The notes under the pieces are model-generated. The model was not told the DNA's origin and did no database searches. It saw nothing but the letters and a program-made list of their open reading frames with translations. A stretch of 64,000 nucleotides of DNA from NCBI RefSeq assembly GCF_020520425.1, contig NC_079487.1:113804141-113868140 (forward strand). The letters are read 5' to 3'. Position 1 is the stretch's first letter. Each line of letters opens with the position of its first letter. The DNA comes from Spinacia oleracea (taxonomy: Eukaryota > Streptophyta > Magnoliopsida > Caryophyllales > Amaranthaceae). This document shows positions 1 to 11,155 of this stretch, piece after piece. The translations under genes were made by a program, and so were the position numbers.

Positions 1-210
1 CTTCAACATGTAAACAAGAGCAAAGTGGTCATTACGCCTCAGAGAAAACATATCACTGAGCCAAATTTTCCGCCCTAACACGACAGGTAATCCTTTAACA
101 GTAGATTGGTACATTAAACAAACAAAGCAATCTTTTGCAGCGGCGACATGCAATTTATAAAGAAGCAGGTAAACTGAACGAGTAATTTGAAAGTGAAGTT
201 CTAATCTTTT
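1..210 (-). CDS. Partial coding exon of an unidentified gene leaving the left edge
   Basis: Read on the minus strand, 210 down to 1 is open for 70 codons after a good acceptor (TTTATACAG at 219-211). The translation includes VKGLPVVLGRKIWLSD and SLRRNDHFALVYMLK, which reads like real protein rather than intron. A first methionine in frame lies at 114-112, so translation may start in this exon. The gene continues off the window to the left. A GC-richer exon-like block at 591-720 ending in a GTACG donor would be its 5' untranslated exon. I do not recognise the family. It could also be a chance open stretch. Confidence 0.35.
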
Positions 211-720
211 CTGTATAAATCAAAGGCATCAGCAATTTGATATATAACTAGAAAGTAAGGAATATCTTAAACCACCTCTAACATTTGACAGTAATGAAAT
301 CATTCCATTTATGTATAGCAAGCTATCAACCCTAATTTCTAGCAGATGAAATTCTTCAAAAATTAACAAAATCAACAAAGAAATATTTTTTCTCGAGTAA
401 AGATTTTCACCTAGGGCAAAGAAAAACATACATTTTCACAACAATTGAATTAATGAAATTATAACAATAACAAACAAAAATTGCAAATTAGGGTTTTGTC
501 GGCGACGAATCAAATCGAAATTAAAGAACGAATTATGTCATATAATTGAAAATTTTTAAGAAAAAAAACAATTGAGGATTCGAAACGTACCAGAAACCCG
601 ATTCAACAGTGAAACCTGATGTGAGGAAGGAGAGAGAAAATCGAAACACGAGCTGCCGAAGGAGAGAGAGAACACAGCGAACCCCAAAGCCTGGAACTTT
701 CTTTTAAATGACGACTCGGA
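211..720 (-). other. Probable first intron and 5' UTR exon of the left-edge gene
   Basis: The block at about 591-720 is purine-rich on the plus strand (GAGAGAGA runs), typical of a CT-rich plant 5' leader on the minus strand. It ends in a donor-like GTACG at 590-586. The AT-rich span 211-590 would be intron 1. A telo-box-like TTAGGGTTT occurs near 488-497. No in-frame coding sequence is seen here. The assignment rests on splice-like signals and composition only. Confidence 0.35.
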
Positions 721-878
721 AACTTATTTGCGCCTTTGCGGTAAACCAGGGTGAACCGACGAGGGCCGGTTCGGTTTCTGTCCTTTTTTATGAGGACCGG
801 ACCGCCCAAACTCCCTTCACTCTTTTTTGTAAGAAAACTAGTCTAATGAGAAGAGCGATAGAAATTCATGTACTCAGT

Positions 879-1192
879 AGATGGCCGTTGGGCCGGGCTG
901 GCCAAAGGCCCGACCCAACATGAAAAAATTCAGTCCGGCACGGGCACCAAAAAAGCACGATATGACATAAGCACGAAGCCGTAGGCCGTAAAAAAACACG
1001 ACAAGGCACAGCTAAGCACGCTAAATTTAGTAAAAATATGCTTAGGCACGACGGCCCGGCACCGCACGACAGCTCGTGGGCCTGGTCCCTATTTTGAACT
1101 TTTAGTCCAGTCTGGCACGATTGAAAAGTGGGTCTGGCGTGGGCCCATCCCGTTTAGGCCCTCGTCCCGACCCGACCCGACCCACGACCATC
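879..1192. mobile_element. Small hAT-like element with GGGCCGGGC/CCCGACCC ends
   Basis: The left end reads AGATGGCCGTTGGGCCGGGC and the right end GACCCGACCCACGACCATCT, forming an imperfect terminal inverted repeat. The interior is full of GCACGA and GCCCG words. There is no coding potential. The subterminal CCCGACCC repeats resemble those of the better-delimited hAT elements elsewhere in this window (16398-16928, 36745-37143). I could not find a clean 8-bp target duplication, so the edges are approximate. Confidence 0.45.
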
Positions 1193-1339
1193 TTTACAAG
1201 CAATGGTGTAATCTAAAAGAGATAAATGATCCGAATAACAACATGTTGTGCTAGAGAGTTCTTTTGTGTCCATTAAAGCAGATAATGATCCCATTAACAA
1301 TATGGTGTACCCGAGAGTTCTTTTGTGTCAATTACACCA

Positions 1340-2360
1340 TGGACAATTGTTATGAATTAAGGACCCTTTTGGGTTTGAATGTTGATTTGTATGACAAATT
1401 TAATGTTGGAATAATGAGAAGAAATAAATGAACAAATTAAAAACACACAAAAATTTAAGGTGGTTCACTCTTCAATGAGCTACATCCACCATGAGAGAGG
1501 GTTTGGAGCTTGTATTAAACTTCAATGGAGAAAGGATTACAAAGAGGAATTCTCAAAGGTGAAGAAGAGAGAATTCTATGTATGCTTGGATCTAGGGTTT
1601 CAACCTCACTTGTGTTTCTCTCTCTTCATTCTGAAAATTTCATTACATTTGGTATTTATAGTGTTAGACATCAAACCAATCTAAGGGATAAGAAAAGACC
1701 ACGTCGATTGAACCTAGCTTGCGGAGAAGAAAACAGTTTACCCGCAGGGTTCGGCCGGACCAAGGTCAGGTTCGGCCGAACTTACCCAAAGTCCGGCCGA
1801 ACCTCCAAAATCTCAAAGTTCTTGATTCTCTTCATGTTCGGTCGAACCATCTGAGAGTTCGGCCGAACATCCAGAAGGTTCGGCCGAACTTACCCAAAGT
1901 TCGGGCGAACCTCCAAAACCCCAAAGTTCCTGACTCTCTTCAGGTTCGGTCGAACCATCTAAGAGTTAGGCTGAACTTCCAACAGGTTCGGCCGAACCTC
2001 CAGCAGGTTCGGCCGAACCTCCAGCAGGTTCGGCCGAACTTCTCTGCTTCATGGCAGCTTCTCGTAAAACAGTCATAACTCCCTCATTTCTCATCCAAAA
2101 TGAGCTTATGACCAGGCGTTGGAAAGCTATTGAGCCAAGCTTTCATCTCCAACTTGAATCAACTCAGTCTAATGAGTAGATCATGAGATATGTCCATTTG
2201 AAGCCAAACCTTCCACTATAAAACCCTAACATCCTTCAAGGAAGATTCGAGGCACACATAACAACAATAATCTTAGTCGCAGTCAAATTCTCTGTGAAAA
2301 TTAAGGGTTGAAACTATTAGGAAAATGTTTGGATGTTTACCTAACAATTAATCGTTAACT
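1340..2360. mobile_element. TE-derived block, possibly an LTR, carrying a palindromic minisatellite
   Basis: The segment has LTR-like parts: an AAACACACAAAAATTTAAGGTGG word as in copia LTRs read from one end, a TATAAAACCCTAACATCC promoter-like stretch near 2218, and then a leader-like sequence. No protease, RT or integrase is present, and no paired LTR is found in the window, so it would be a solo or degraded LTR. Its U3-like part holds the repeat array listed separately. Boundaries are uncertain. Confidence 0.35.
1747..2041. repeat. Minisatellite built on the palindrome GTTCGGCCGAAC
   Basis: About a dozen copies of the 12-bp palindrome GTTCGGCCGAAC, or one-base variants such as GTTCGGTCGAAC, are spaced by 12-35 bp spacers. 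The last three full copies (about 1983-2041) are spaced by nearly identical CTCCAGCAG spacers. A larger unit containing CCAAAGTTC and GACTCTCTTCA words is also duplicated (about 1780-1860 and 1880-1960). Reading frames stay open across it only because of the repeat. I do not call it coding. Confidence 0.75.
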
Positions 2361-3824
2361 TAATAGGTTTATCTATTGTGCGTTCGACTACTTTCTTCTT
2401 TCTTGTCATTTTTATTAGAATCTTAGGTTGCCTTGCAGAGGGGTTAGTTGGAATCGAACTTTGATGTTGGGTTAGATGTGGAAGAGCACTTTATCTAAGT
2501 TTCCACCTCAACCCAAGCTCTAATGTCTTTTGTTTTTGTTCATTTAAAAAGAGTGGTTATAATGTCTCATCTGCAAAATATATCTTGTTTTTTTTCCTTA
2601 TCGTATCAATTTTGCTCCAAATGAGCAAAAAAAGCCTTCTAATACATCTATCTCTAGTAAAAAAAAAATTGTGTGCCCCCGATCTACAGTATTTTATTGT
2701 ACATCCAACTTAGCGCATAAAAAATGAAAAATATAACTCGTTCAAGGTAAAAAGTGACCTAGACCAAACATAAAAGTGATCCCGATCGAAAATATAAGTG
2801 ACCTTATTCAAGGACTAAAGTTACCTTACTCAATGATAAATGTGACCCTAACCAATTAAAAGTGACCCTAACAATAAATAATGAAGTAACCATAATCAAG
2901 AGTGATATGCTTGTTACAAGTTATAGCTATGACCAATACAACACCAACAATGGTAATACACCAATACACAAGTGTAATATAGGTAGTAGGCTTGTGGGGC
3001 TTGAATCACATCTGTACAATATTGTATGTTGCTCTACCATTTGAGCTAAGGGAACTTATAACTACAATAAAGGAAACTAATAAAATCAATAAGGGTAACT
3101 TTACGAACGGAATAAATGTGGATAACCTTTCTCTTATAGCCGCCACACAATAAATTATCGTAGATCGGCCTTTCTGAAAAGTTTGTGTCTCTAGTGTATC
3201 GGGAATAAGATGGAAGTGATCCTTGGTGTAATATCGCTCTACCAAGAACTTTGTTGATGTTTTTGCTCAGGAGCCTCATCTTCTCGCATATGAGTACATT
3301 TATTTATTTATTTATTTATTTATTTTTCTTGAAATAGCTACTCACCTTAAGTAAGCGACTAAGCGGGTAGTATAGGTGTACATTTTGTATCATACAGCAA
3401 ATCACAGCAAACTTTTTAGACAAATTATACTACTCCGTATGAAATTTCAGTATGCTATGTGATTAAAAAAAAAAAAAAAACATAGGTTTATCAAAATCAT
3501 CTACCATTGTAAATGTAACAAGGTTCCTTTTATGCTAAAGAAGTATAATTTTGGTTGATATTACACAACTGTACACATGTTCAAAAATCTCATCTTTGTC
3601 GAGCATCAGAGCCATATCCATAAGCAGTAGGCAGTAGGCAGTAGGCAGTTGTAACTTGTAACCAGGCAGCGACGAGGAATAGTTTCTTCTTGTCAATATC
3701 AGTTACAGATCCTTGCCTCAGCCCCATTCTCATTTCACCAGCATTAGCTTATGCAAGTTTCCTCCATATCCTAATTAGCAAAAGTGAAATATCAAATATG
3801 GAATCCAGTGGTGCCATCAATAAT
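2361..3824. other. Intergenic DNA downstream of the RlmN-like gene
   Basis: No gene is seen here. The stretch holds an imperfect ~22-bp repeat (2749-2870), an (ATTT)n microsatellite at about 3299-3324, an A-run at 3464-3480, and a short GCAGTAG triplication near 3625-3650. The last few hundred bases before 3824 should contain the 3' UTR of the minus-strand methyltransferase gene. No convincing poly(A) site was fixed. Confidence 0.5.
2749..2870. repeat. Degenerate ~22-bp tandem repeat (AAGTGACC core)
   Basis: Six successive segments start with AAAAGTGACCTAGACC, AAAAGTGATCCCGATC, ATAAGTGACCTTATTC, AAAGTTACCTTACTC, AAATGTGACCCTAACC and AAAAGTGACCCTAAC. The spacing is about 19-23 bp and the copies have diverged. 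It is an old local tandem repeat with no coding value. Confidence 0.6.
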
Positions 3825-6800
3825 TCAACAAGCAAGAGCAACATCTTGAGATTGTTGAATTTCAGTGTCAGCATCTTTTTTAATCTCAGAGGCACCATCT
3901 ATAATCTCAGTATCAGCATCCATAATCTCAGGCTCAGCGTCTTTAATCTTAGTCTCAGCGTCTTTAATCTCAGACACGGCATCTTTAACCAACGGTGTCT
4001 TCTGGAACTCATTTCGCAGTTGTCCGCAAGCTGCACTTGCATCGAGACCCCTTGTCTGGCGTACACTTGTCGTTATCTTGCGGGACTCTAGAACAGAAGC
4101 AAAGGCAATCACCTGTACTAATACATTCTAGTCAATATCGGTATTTGAATGAGCTAATAATCAGCTCTGAATTCCAGACTTGGTGCTTTGTTGAACTTTT
4201 TAAGAGGAAGAAAAGAAAGGTGTGGAGAACCTAGCATTTCAAATTTACTAGAGAAAGTAAAAATATACCGCCTTCCTGTAGGGCCGTCGATACTCAGAGC
4301 CCTCGATTGGATTGAACGGTATCAGGTTCACATGATGACCTCGTCCCCATTGCTGTAGTAGCTCAGCAAGTTCTTTTGCATGCTCTACTGAATCATTTAC
4401 TCCAGCTGAAAGATAGACAATGGCTAGTTAAAATTTTGCCCTCTACCCAAACGCTAATGGAAAATTCAGTTGAACCGTAGTACCTAAAAGAGTGTACTCA
4501 AAAGACACTCGTCGGTTAGTTTCAAGTAAGTAATCCCTGCAATCTTTCATCAGTGCTTCCAGGGGGTAAGCTTTTGCACTTGGGACGATCTGTTCTCTAA
4601 GCTTCTGATTTGGTGCATGTAAGCTGAAGCACGAGAATCAAAGCAGATGAATTTAGTTAACCGTTAAACACCATCACCAGTGGATACTTCTTCTACTGAT
4701 GGATGTTAGGATATCTAAATATGTCAAACCTTACTCCTAAATCCTAATCAATCAGAACTACCCGAAAAAACCCATAACAAACACATTCTAGGATTCTGGG
4801 ATAGAGTCAAGAAGTACAACATACAAGTAAGAGCAGTAATAGAACTACTTCCAAAGCAGTGACAAAAAACTACAAATAATAATGGTGGGAGGAAAAGATT
4901 GAGATTTTTTTTACTCCCGCTTTCTAAAAAAGTAGTCACTAGTCATGTCGCCCCATATCTTTTACAAAACAGAATAGGTTTTTCTGTATGTCTCCAAGCA
5001 TTAAATGGAACTATTATACAGTGATGCATATAAAAAAGACGAGGTACTCAATTACATATCCAGGATTTGCTTCAGATGCTGGTGACATTTTTCAGGCTCC
5101 AAAAAAGCTTCTCAAGATGAATAGGAGTCTAAATTAGCCATATGAAGCAAATATGACATCTACTCCGTATATAAAAATGACCTAGCAAATCCGACATAAA
5201 GGGCCTAATGCTATAAATCACAATTGCGAGACCTTCCTAAGGCACGGCAGAAAATGTCAACAACAACTTTCATGAAGTCTCACGGAACGCACAATTGCAT
5301 AATTGACAGATTGACGTTAGAATATATCACCATACATCATAAAATGAAGCAGAGTGGAGTCTTTGGGCCTCCTAAGGAGTCTCTCGAGGCTGGTTGGGGT
5401 CCATATCAATAGCACCTTGAAAGATCTCCACGTTCTAACAAAAATTGAACAAGCACCCAAGACAGGAAGAAAGCCCAAATTGAGGTCACCACACGTACTA
5501 CTCCCTCCGCTCCTAAATGATCTTCCTGTTTCCATAAATAACGTTCTTATTTGATCTTCTTGTTTTTATTTTTGGACATAATTTTTTACCCAAATACCCT
5601 TCTTTATCATTATAGTTACCAAAAGTACCTAAGAATCTTTACATATTCTACCATAAATTTCCCCACCATCTCTTATTTAATTCATTCACATTTCCCCATT
5701 CACCCACCCAACCCCACTTTTATGATTTTTTATTACTTTAATAAAAATATCTTCTCTTTACTTCATTTCTTTATTACTTTCTCTTACACCCAGTCATTAC
5801 TCTTACACTCGATCATTACAAGATTCCAATTTCTTCAATCCGTGGACTATGGACCATGGTGCACATAGAGCATGGTGCACCATGTGTACCAAAAGAACAC
5901 ATGTGCATAAACAAAAGAACATGACACTACGACAAAAGAACATGCAATATAATGTTTTCCTTTTTTGTTATAAAAAATCACAAATTATTAAAAATATAAA
6001 AAAATATATGTCCATGTTCCTTTTACGTAACCAGATGTTCTTTTAATTATATCCTAATGTTTTTAAGGTGCACCATGTTCTATGTGCACCATAGTCCACC
6101 TTCTAAATTGCGCAATTTCTTAATTTCCACCCAAAACCCCAAATTGGGAGTACATCAAACTATATATACCTGTGAATATACTTAGTTAGCATCATGAATC
6201 ACCATAACGAGATCTATAATAAGTGGTTATTGTTGTTGATGACTTGATATTAGCATCATAAAACAGCTCTGTCAGGAAAAGGGCAATGCATGAAGAAAAT
6301 GGGACTGCTTCGACTTCTAGTACACATTAAAAAAAGGGGGGGGGGGGGGGGGGGGGGTTACACAGTCATGTAAGCCATGAGATTTGTGCCACTTAATATC
6401 ACACAAAAATAATGATTCACAGAGATAATTTCTACAGAGTAGTAGACATTGTCAGGGTGATGCACCTGACAGCTAATGTGGATTGAAGCTTGTAGGAAGC
6501 CAGTTTCTTGATTGTGTTAGGAACCCCCACAGTTGATATCGTGATCATTCTTTGCCCAATTTGTATGTCCTGAAAATTCAAGACATGGCCACTTTAAATG
6601 AGTGTAAAATCCAAAACTAGCATACTGAGACAACCAAGTCATACAGGACATAATAACATGACAAAAAAAAGGCATGCAAGGGGGAAAAACACATTTCTAT
6701 GATCTGTTCCTAAAGAAGGCAACTTCTCCCATTGAACTTGCATCTTAAGAGGACCATGGTGTAAAGAACTGATATTAATGGCAGAAATATAATAATTTGA

Positions 6801-9800
6801 TTGATAGATGAAAACACAAAATGGGATACAAGGGTAGTGACTTGAGGCTACCAATCTCCAAGGGTTAGTGACTTGAGGTCGTCCAAAGCCTAAGAGCAAC
6901 AATAAGGGAGGGACTCTTATTTTGGTGTCTCTTAGTCTCTCTCCTATGCCACATAAGCTCCAACTTCAAATAAGAGTCCCCTCCTAAAATTTGTGGAAAT
7001 GGACTAACTCTTAATACCAACTCTTATTCTCTCTTACCCTCTTTTTTTATTATATTTTTATACAAAAACAATGACATGGCACTAGCTCTTATATGTAAGA
7101 GCTAGCTCTTATTTCAGAAATTTCTCTTACAATCTCCAAATAAGAGACTCCCATTACACACTTAAGAGCTAGCTCTTATTTTTTCTCTCTCCTTAAGAGT
7201 CACCTAAGAGCTCCCCCTTATTGTTGCTCTAAGCTTACTAATTTCTCAACATCCCTCTCATAACCTAATGTGCCTACCTCTAATTTGTCTTCTCCCTAAT
7301 GTTACTTACTACCTATTATGCCCTTCCCTTACACTCGGTTCATTGCACATGGCAACAGCCAACAGACTAAAAACTTGGGATGTTTCATCACCAATTCCTC
7401 CTGTCCAAGATTAATGCGCAGAGATATCAGAATGTCAATTGAGAATTTGAGACTGAAATCTTGATGCTCTTGGCTTCTCAAAGCTTAAAAAGCAACTAGT
7501 TGAAGTAAATTGATTAGCCTCACCAGTGATGTCACACAAAAACAAAACACTAACCACGATCAGTAAGACATAGCTGGCTAAATGCAGCTGTGCAGGTCAT
7601 CTACTGACCCCAGGTTCAGTCCCTGGAGATACAAAAACTGTTTTGTAGTTCTATAACCTACAGAGCTGGCTAGTTGAGGCCCCTTGCTAATGTAAATAAA
7701 GGCTGTACCTATTATTTAGCGCAGGGTCTGGGGAAGGTCCGTTGCTAATGTAAATAGAAAGGAAAAAGGTGCTTACAGACTTTTAATGGAGAAATGGCGT
7801 GCATTACCTTGTTTAGACATCGGTGCGCTCCAACAACTGATTTCAAGTTCATCATTGGCTCCCCCATTCCCATGAAAACAACGTTCGTGACGCGATGCTT
7901 AAACACGTCTTCTATAGCCAAGACCTGAAAGATATTTATAAAAAAAATTGTCATAAAATTTGAAAAGAAAGGTAAGCTCATTGCATCTTCAAATATTTAA
8001 ATTCATCTTCAGATTTTCCTGTTTTCAGGTAATACTCTGTGCAAAGAGGAATAAACGACTAGGAAGAAAAAAGAAAAAATAACATGATAAAGAGGATTTT
8101 ACGCGAAGCACTTGCCTCTTGCTGCCTTTATTTCATAAGCATAACCTCGTGACTAAAATCCTCTACATGCATTATGTAATTACTTCGTGATATAGATTCA
8201 CTCACTCATACCTGAACTTAGCTCAATCAGTTGAAATTTGAATCTACATAATACACTCCATGCTTTTACACTACTGACAAGTAAGGCCTTTCAATAGACA
8301 GGATAGAGAATAAACAAACCTGTTCAACAATTTCATGCTTCTGAAGGTTTCTCGAGAAACCTCCCTTTCCAGTAGCACAAAACGTGCAGCGTAGTGGGCA
8401 ACCAACCTACTCCACCATCAAGAAAGGTGCAAAACCTTAGTTTGATAGTATCAATAATCAGAAAGATAAGATGGACAAACAAAACATAATTTTAACATTG
8501 AACAAAATACGAAAAAGAGATTTGAAGTAAAGCAGAGGATCCTTCCGTAATAAAAGGCCTGTCTCAGAAACTGACCTGTGATGAAACACACGCAGTAAGC
8601 CTTACTGAACCACTCTCGTCTGTCACTGGTATTCCAACTGTTTCAACCAATCTGCCATCCTCCAGCTTTAACAATAACTGCAGGAATAATATAAAGATGC
8701 TTTCAGGCCAAATCAGACCAAATAAAAGAATAATTATGCATAGCCATGTATTTTACAAAAGCATAGGCCAGCAGTAGGCAATTAGAAACACATCACAACA
8801 AGTGCCCTGGCAATTGAAGATGACCACAAAAGATGTAAGTTTGTTTATTAATGATTTGCTCATCAGTCTCATTGCAACTTGTTGAAGAACTGCATTACTC
8901 ACACTCATGGATCAAAACCAACAAACAGAACAGGACATCAATATATCGCAACATCTAAAACAATTTTCATTTTTCTGCACTTAATCAGGTTTTCCCAATA
9001 TCTATAGCAACATTGAGTTTACAATGAAAAAGCAATGTCTTACAGAATATACCCTCTCGATGATAATTACCATCCTCATCAACCTAGAAACTGTAATGAC
9101 GTCTCAAATCCTATCAAACCTAGCCTTTTGTAGTAAAATTCGCAATACACCACAACAAATCAAATCATAATTAATCCAACAACATAGAGCAATCCAAGAG
9201 GGTTCAGCACAGCACTCTTACAAAACAATATAACACCAATAGACCAACAATTTCAGCAAATATCCCAAATGGGTATTATATATAAAGGGGGTTAAACCTT
9301 AATTGTCCCATCAGTAGAAGTAACCATATGATGAATCGGTGAACGGCCCATTTTCCATCCTGCTTCTTGCAGCTGATTCCTGAATGCCTGTGGTACTATC
9401 CCCACAAATAATCACACCCCCAAATCAGTAACTAATAAATACAACTAATTTACCCAAAACAAAAATGCAATATGTTAATCCTGTATCCTCAATCCTTTTA
9501 CTTTATCAGATAACTTTCTAACATTTTAAAAAACCCATTCAAATAATTTTAACATTCAAATAAATGAAAGCAAAATTAAGGGGGCATACATTGAATGAGT
9601 TCATCAATTTCCTTGACCTTCCTCTTGTAAATTAGATGATAAAGCTGCTTCCCTCTATAACTTTGCTAATTCCCACAAATTTCCAGAACAAATACGATTA
9701 ATACATACAAAATTTCAGAAATATAAATGGAAAAAAAATTATGGGTTTAAACAAGATTTTATAAAAAAAATCTTTACCTGGCCAAAATCAATAACGAGTT

Positions 9801-10056
9801 GTTGAAGCTCTGGCTCAGACATGCCGAGAAGAACAAGGGGGTCAGAAAGTGGTGCACGAGCTGGCCGTGGTTGTGAGAGTTTAGACGGCGACGTTTTGAC
9901 ACCAGTAGTCGTAGTACGAGTAGGAGTAGCAGTAGCAGTAGCAGTAGCAGTAGCAGCAACCGTAAATGAACGAGAGGAAATTGTGAGGGCTAAAGCGCGT
10001 GTGCGGATTGAGGCGCGGGCAAGTGGGAAAAAGCACACTTGATGTAGTAGCGCCAT
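3825..10056 (-). CDS. Chloroplast RlmN/Cfr-family radical-SAM RNA methyltransferase (10 exons, 475 aa)
   Basis: Exons (minus strand): 10056-9778, 9665-9590, 9395-9298, 8677-8576, 8406-8320, 7924-7808, 6569-6466, 4623-4484, 4405-4269, 4112-3825. Phases join cleanly to 475 codons plus TGA. RlmN enzymes methylate C2 of an adenosine in 23S rRNA and certain tRNAs through a protein-methyl intermediate. Seen here: a Ser/Thr/Ala/Arg-rich N-terminus (about residues 1-70) like a plastid transit peptide; the [4Fe-4S] cluster motif CPLRCTFC (Cys188, 192, 195); GMGEP (233-237) for SAM; and the two catalytic cysteines, Cys181 in TACVSSQ and Cys409 in DASAACGQL. The start is the ATG opening [10 protein letters not shown]. 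The in-frame ATG further upstream gives a non-transit-like leader. After Cys409 comes an acidic repeat tail to residue 475, absent from bacterial RlmN. Introns hold several miniature transposons. Plastid location is inferred. Confidence 0.92.
5501..6150. mobile_element. Stowaway-like MITE with an internal insertion, in an RlmN intron
   Basis: It starts CTCCCTCCGCTCCTAAATGA just after a TA at 5499-5500, and ends GGGAG before TA at 6151-6152. The left half (about 5560-5760) is clearly homologous to 63770-63953 at the other end of the window: both share ATTCTACCAT, TTCCCCACCAT, TTATTTAATTCATTCACATT and a TATGATTTTTTATTAC stretch. A second element (5842-6100) interrupts it. It lies in the intron between methyltransferase exons 7 and 8. 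Confidence 0.6.
5842..6100. mobile_element. MITE with ~35-bp GTGGACTATGG inverted repeats, nested in the Stowaway element
   Basis: The left end (GTGGACTATGGACCATGGTG, continuing CACATAGAGCATGGTGCACC) and the inverted right end (GGTGCACCATGTTCTATGTG then CACCATAGTCCACC) match over about 35 bp. The left end has one extra GGACCAT. The AT-rich core has no coding capacity. Superfamily is unassigned because no clear target duplication was found. Confidence 0.65.
6336..6357. repeat. Poly(G) tract of about 22 G
   Basis: An uninterrupted run of G follows a short A-run in an intron of the methyltransferase gene. It is a simple-sequence tract with G-quadruplex potential if transcribed from the plus strand. 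In the pre-mRNA (minus strand) it is poly(C). Exact length is uncertain, as always for homopolymers. Confidence 0.8.
6894..7229. mobile_element. Tourist-like (PIF/Harbinger) MITE in an RlmN intron
   Basis: Ends GAGCAACAATAAGGG and CCCTTATTGTTGCTC are perfect inverted repeats, flanked by TAA on both sides (6891-6893 and 7230-7232), the classical trinucleotide duplication of this superfamily. The interior is rich in CTCTTA/TAAGAG words and can fold. It sits in the intron between methyltransferase exons 6 and 7, well away from splice sites. Confidence 0.8.
7560..7760 (+). repeat. Possible degraded tRNA-derived SINE fragment
   Basis: GGTTCAGTCCC at about 7613-7623 matches a Pol III B-box, preceded by a weak A-box-like stretch. 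A short TTGCTAATGTAAATA segment occurs twice downstream (about 7685 and 7742). There is no tail or clear target duplication. It is reported only as a weak candidate within the intron. Confidence 0.25.
9918..9960 (-). repeat. Coding hexanucleotide repeat in the methyltransferase transit peptide
   Basis: On the plus strand GTAGCA/GCAGTA repeats about six times. Read as coding (minus strand) it gives alternating Ala-Thr residues followed by a Thr run (PTRTTTTG). It is in frame, so length changes add or remove Ala-Thr pairs without breaking the gene. The repeat lies in the predicted transit peptide, where length is tolerated. Confidence 0.85.
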
Positions 10057-11155
10057 TGTTGGGAAGATGGAGAAGAGAAGAAGATTCAGCAAAAGAAAAC
10101 CCCAAAACCTCAGAAGAAGTATTTCCCCACTGTATGTTTGTGACTTGTGAGAGATGATAACGATTTCTTTCTCTTTTCTGTTTAATCCAAGACCCCTTCC
10201 CAACTAGGGGTAGTCGTAGTCGTAGTCGAGACTCCAGAGGGGTGTTCAATAGTGCAAGACAGGATCGGATAGGTTATAGCTTGGGAGAAATGTAGTGAAA
10301 CTTTTTTTTTTTTCTAAGGATGACTTTTAAAGGGTCGAAATGCGTGTTAATCAGTCTAAATTGGATCGGATTTGTTCGTATCATAAAATGACTTTTCCTT
10401 GCTAAAAACAGAAGTCGGGGAGACCAAACAAAACTAAAACATAATGGTACTCATAGTTTCTTTTTTTACTTACTCCGTATATTGTTGCCATTGTTTTGCA
10501 CATTCAATTTCCTACTTAAATTTTATTGGAAATACATAAATACTAAAGTAATTGACAAATTAGAGTGCAAAATTCGAATTGGACTCTAGTCAATTATGAT
10601 AAAGATACTAGTTACATTCTACGTTAGGTTAAGGTTTCAAAAGATATTAGTTAACTTTATCACGATATTCATGACAAATGGTTAAGGTTTCAAATATAAG
10701 AAGCTAAGTTGGTGAAATTTTGGTAAAGGATGGTACACTAGTACATATAAGTGTGACATAACCCCGGATCAAACCTCGTTAGCATCACCGCTCTTTGATG
10801 CTTTGGGACATCCCCTTAAAACTGAGGGATATCATACAGAATACAGAATACTGAGCTTAGAGGGGCAGGCTACTCTGATACTACAATACCTCTGGAAAAT
10901 ATTATAAACCAAACAAAGGCAAAGTTCGAAAGCTAGGTAAAATAATTACTTGAAAGTAATTAGTTACAACAATAAAAACAAACTGTACAATCATCACCCA
11001 AAGCAAGGGCTTCATTACACACCCATTTCCTTATTTCTTCAATTTACATTGAAACAAATAAACCATATGCTAATACAACCTACCTACCTATATATCTCCT
11101 CCCATTACATAACAGATGCCCCGAAATCATACTATTTAACCGAAAGATGATCTTG
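10057..11155. other. Methyltransferase 5' flank and kinase 3' flank
   Basis: From 10057 to about 10250 is the likely 5' UTR and proximal promoter of the minus-strand methyltransferase. It has CT-rich leader composition on that strand. From about 10950 to 11155 is the probable 3' UTR of the minus-strand kinase. Between them (10260-10940) the DNA is AT-rich, with a TTTACTTACTCCGTATATTG fragment of MITE-like sequence near 10465. I see no gene in it. Confidence 0.45.

Noticed and set aside
1719-2078. Plus-strand frame with repeated VRPNL words
   Set aside because: It arises from the palindromic minisatellite, which lacks stops in most frames. No start context or homologue is recognised.
7600-7630. 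A tRNA gene suggested by GGTTCAGTCCC
   Set aside because: No acceptor stem, anticodon arm or proper A-box could be folded. At most a SINE fragment.
9821-10042. Plus-strand frame opposite methyltransferase exon 1
   Set aside because: It is a by-product of the hexanucleotide repeat, which is open in several frames.
10057-10203. Upstream in-frame ATG for the RlmN-like protein (49 extra residues)
   Set aside because: The extra leader is not transit-peptide-like and would displace a good plastid signal that starts at [10 protein letters not shown].
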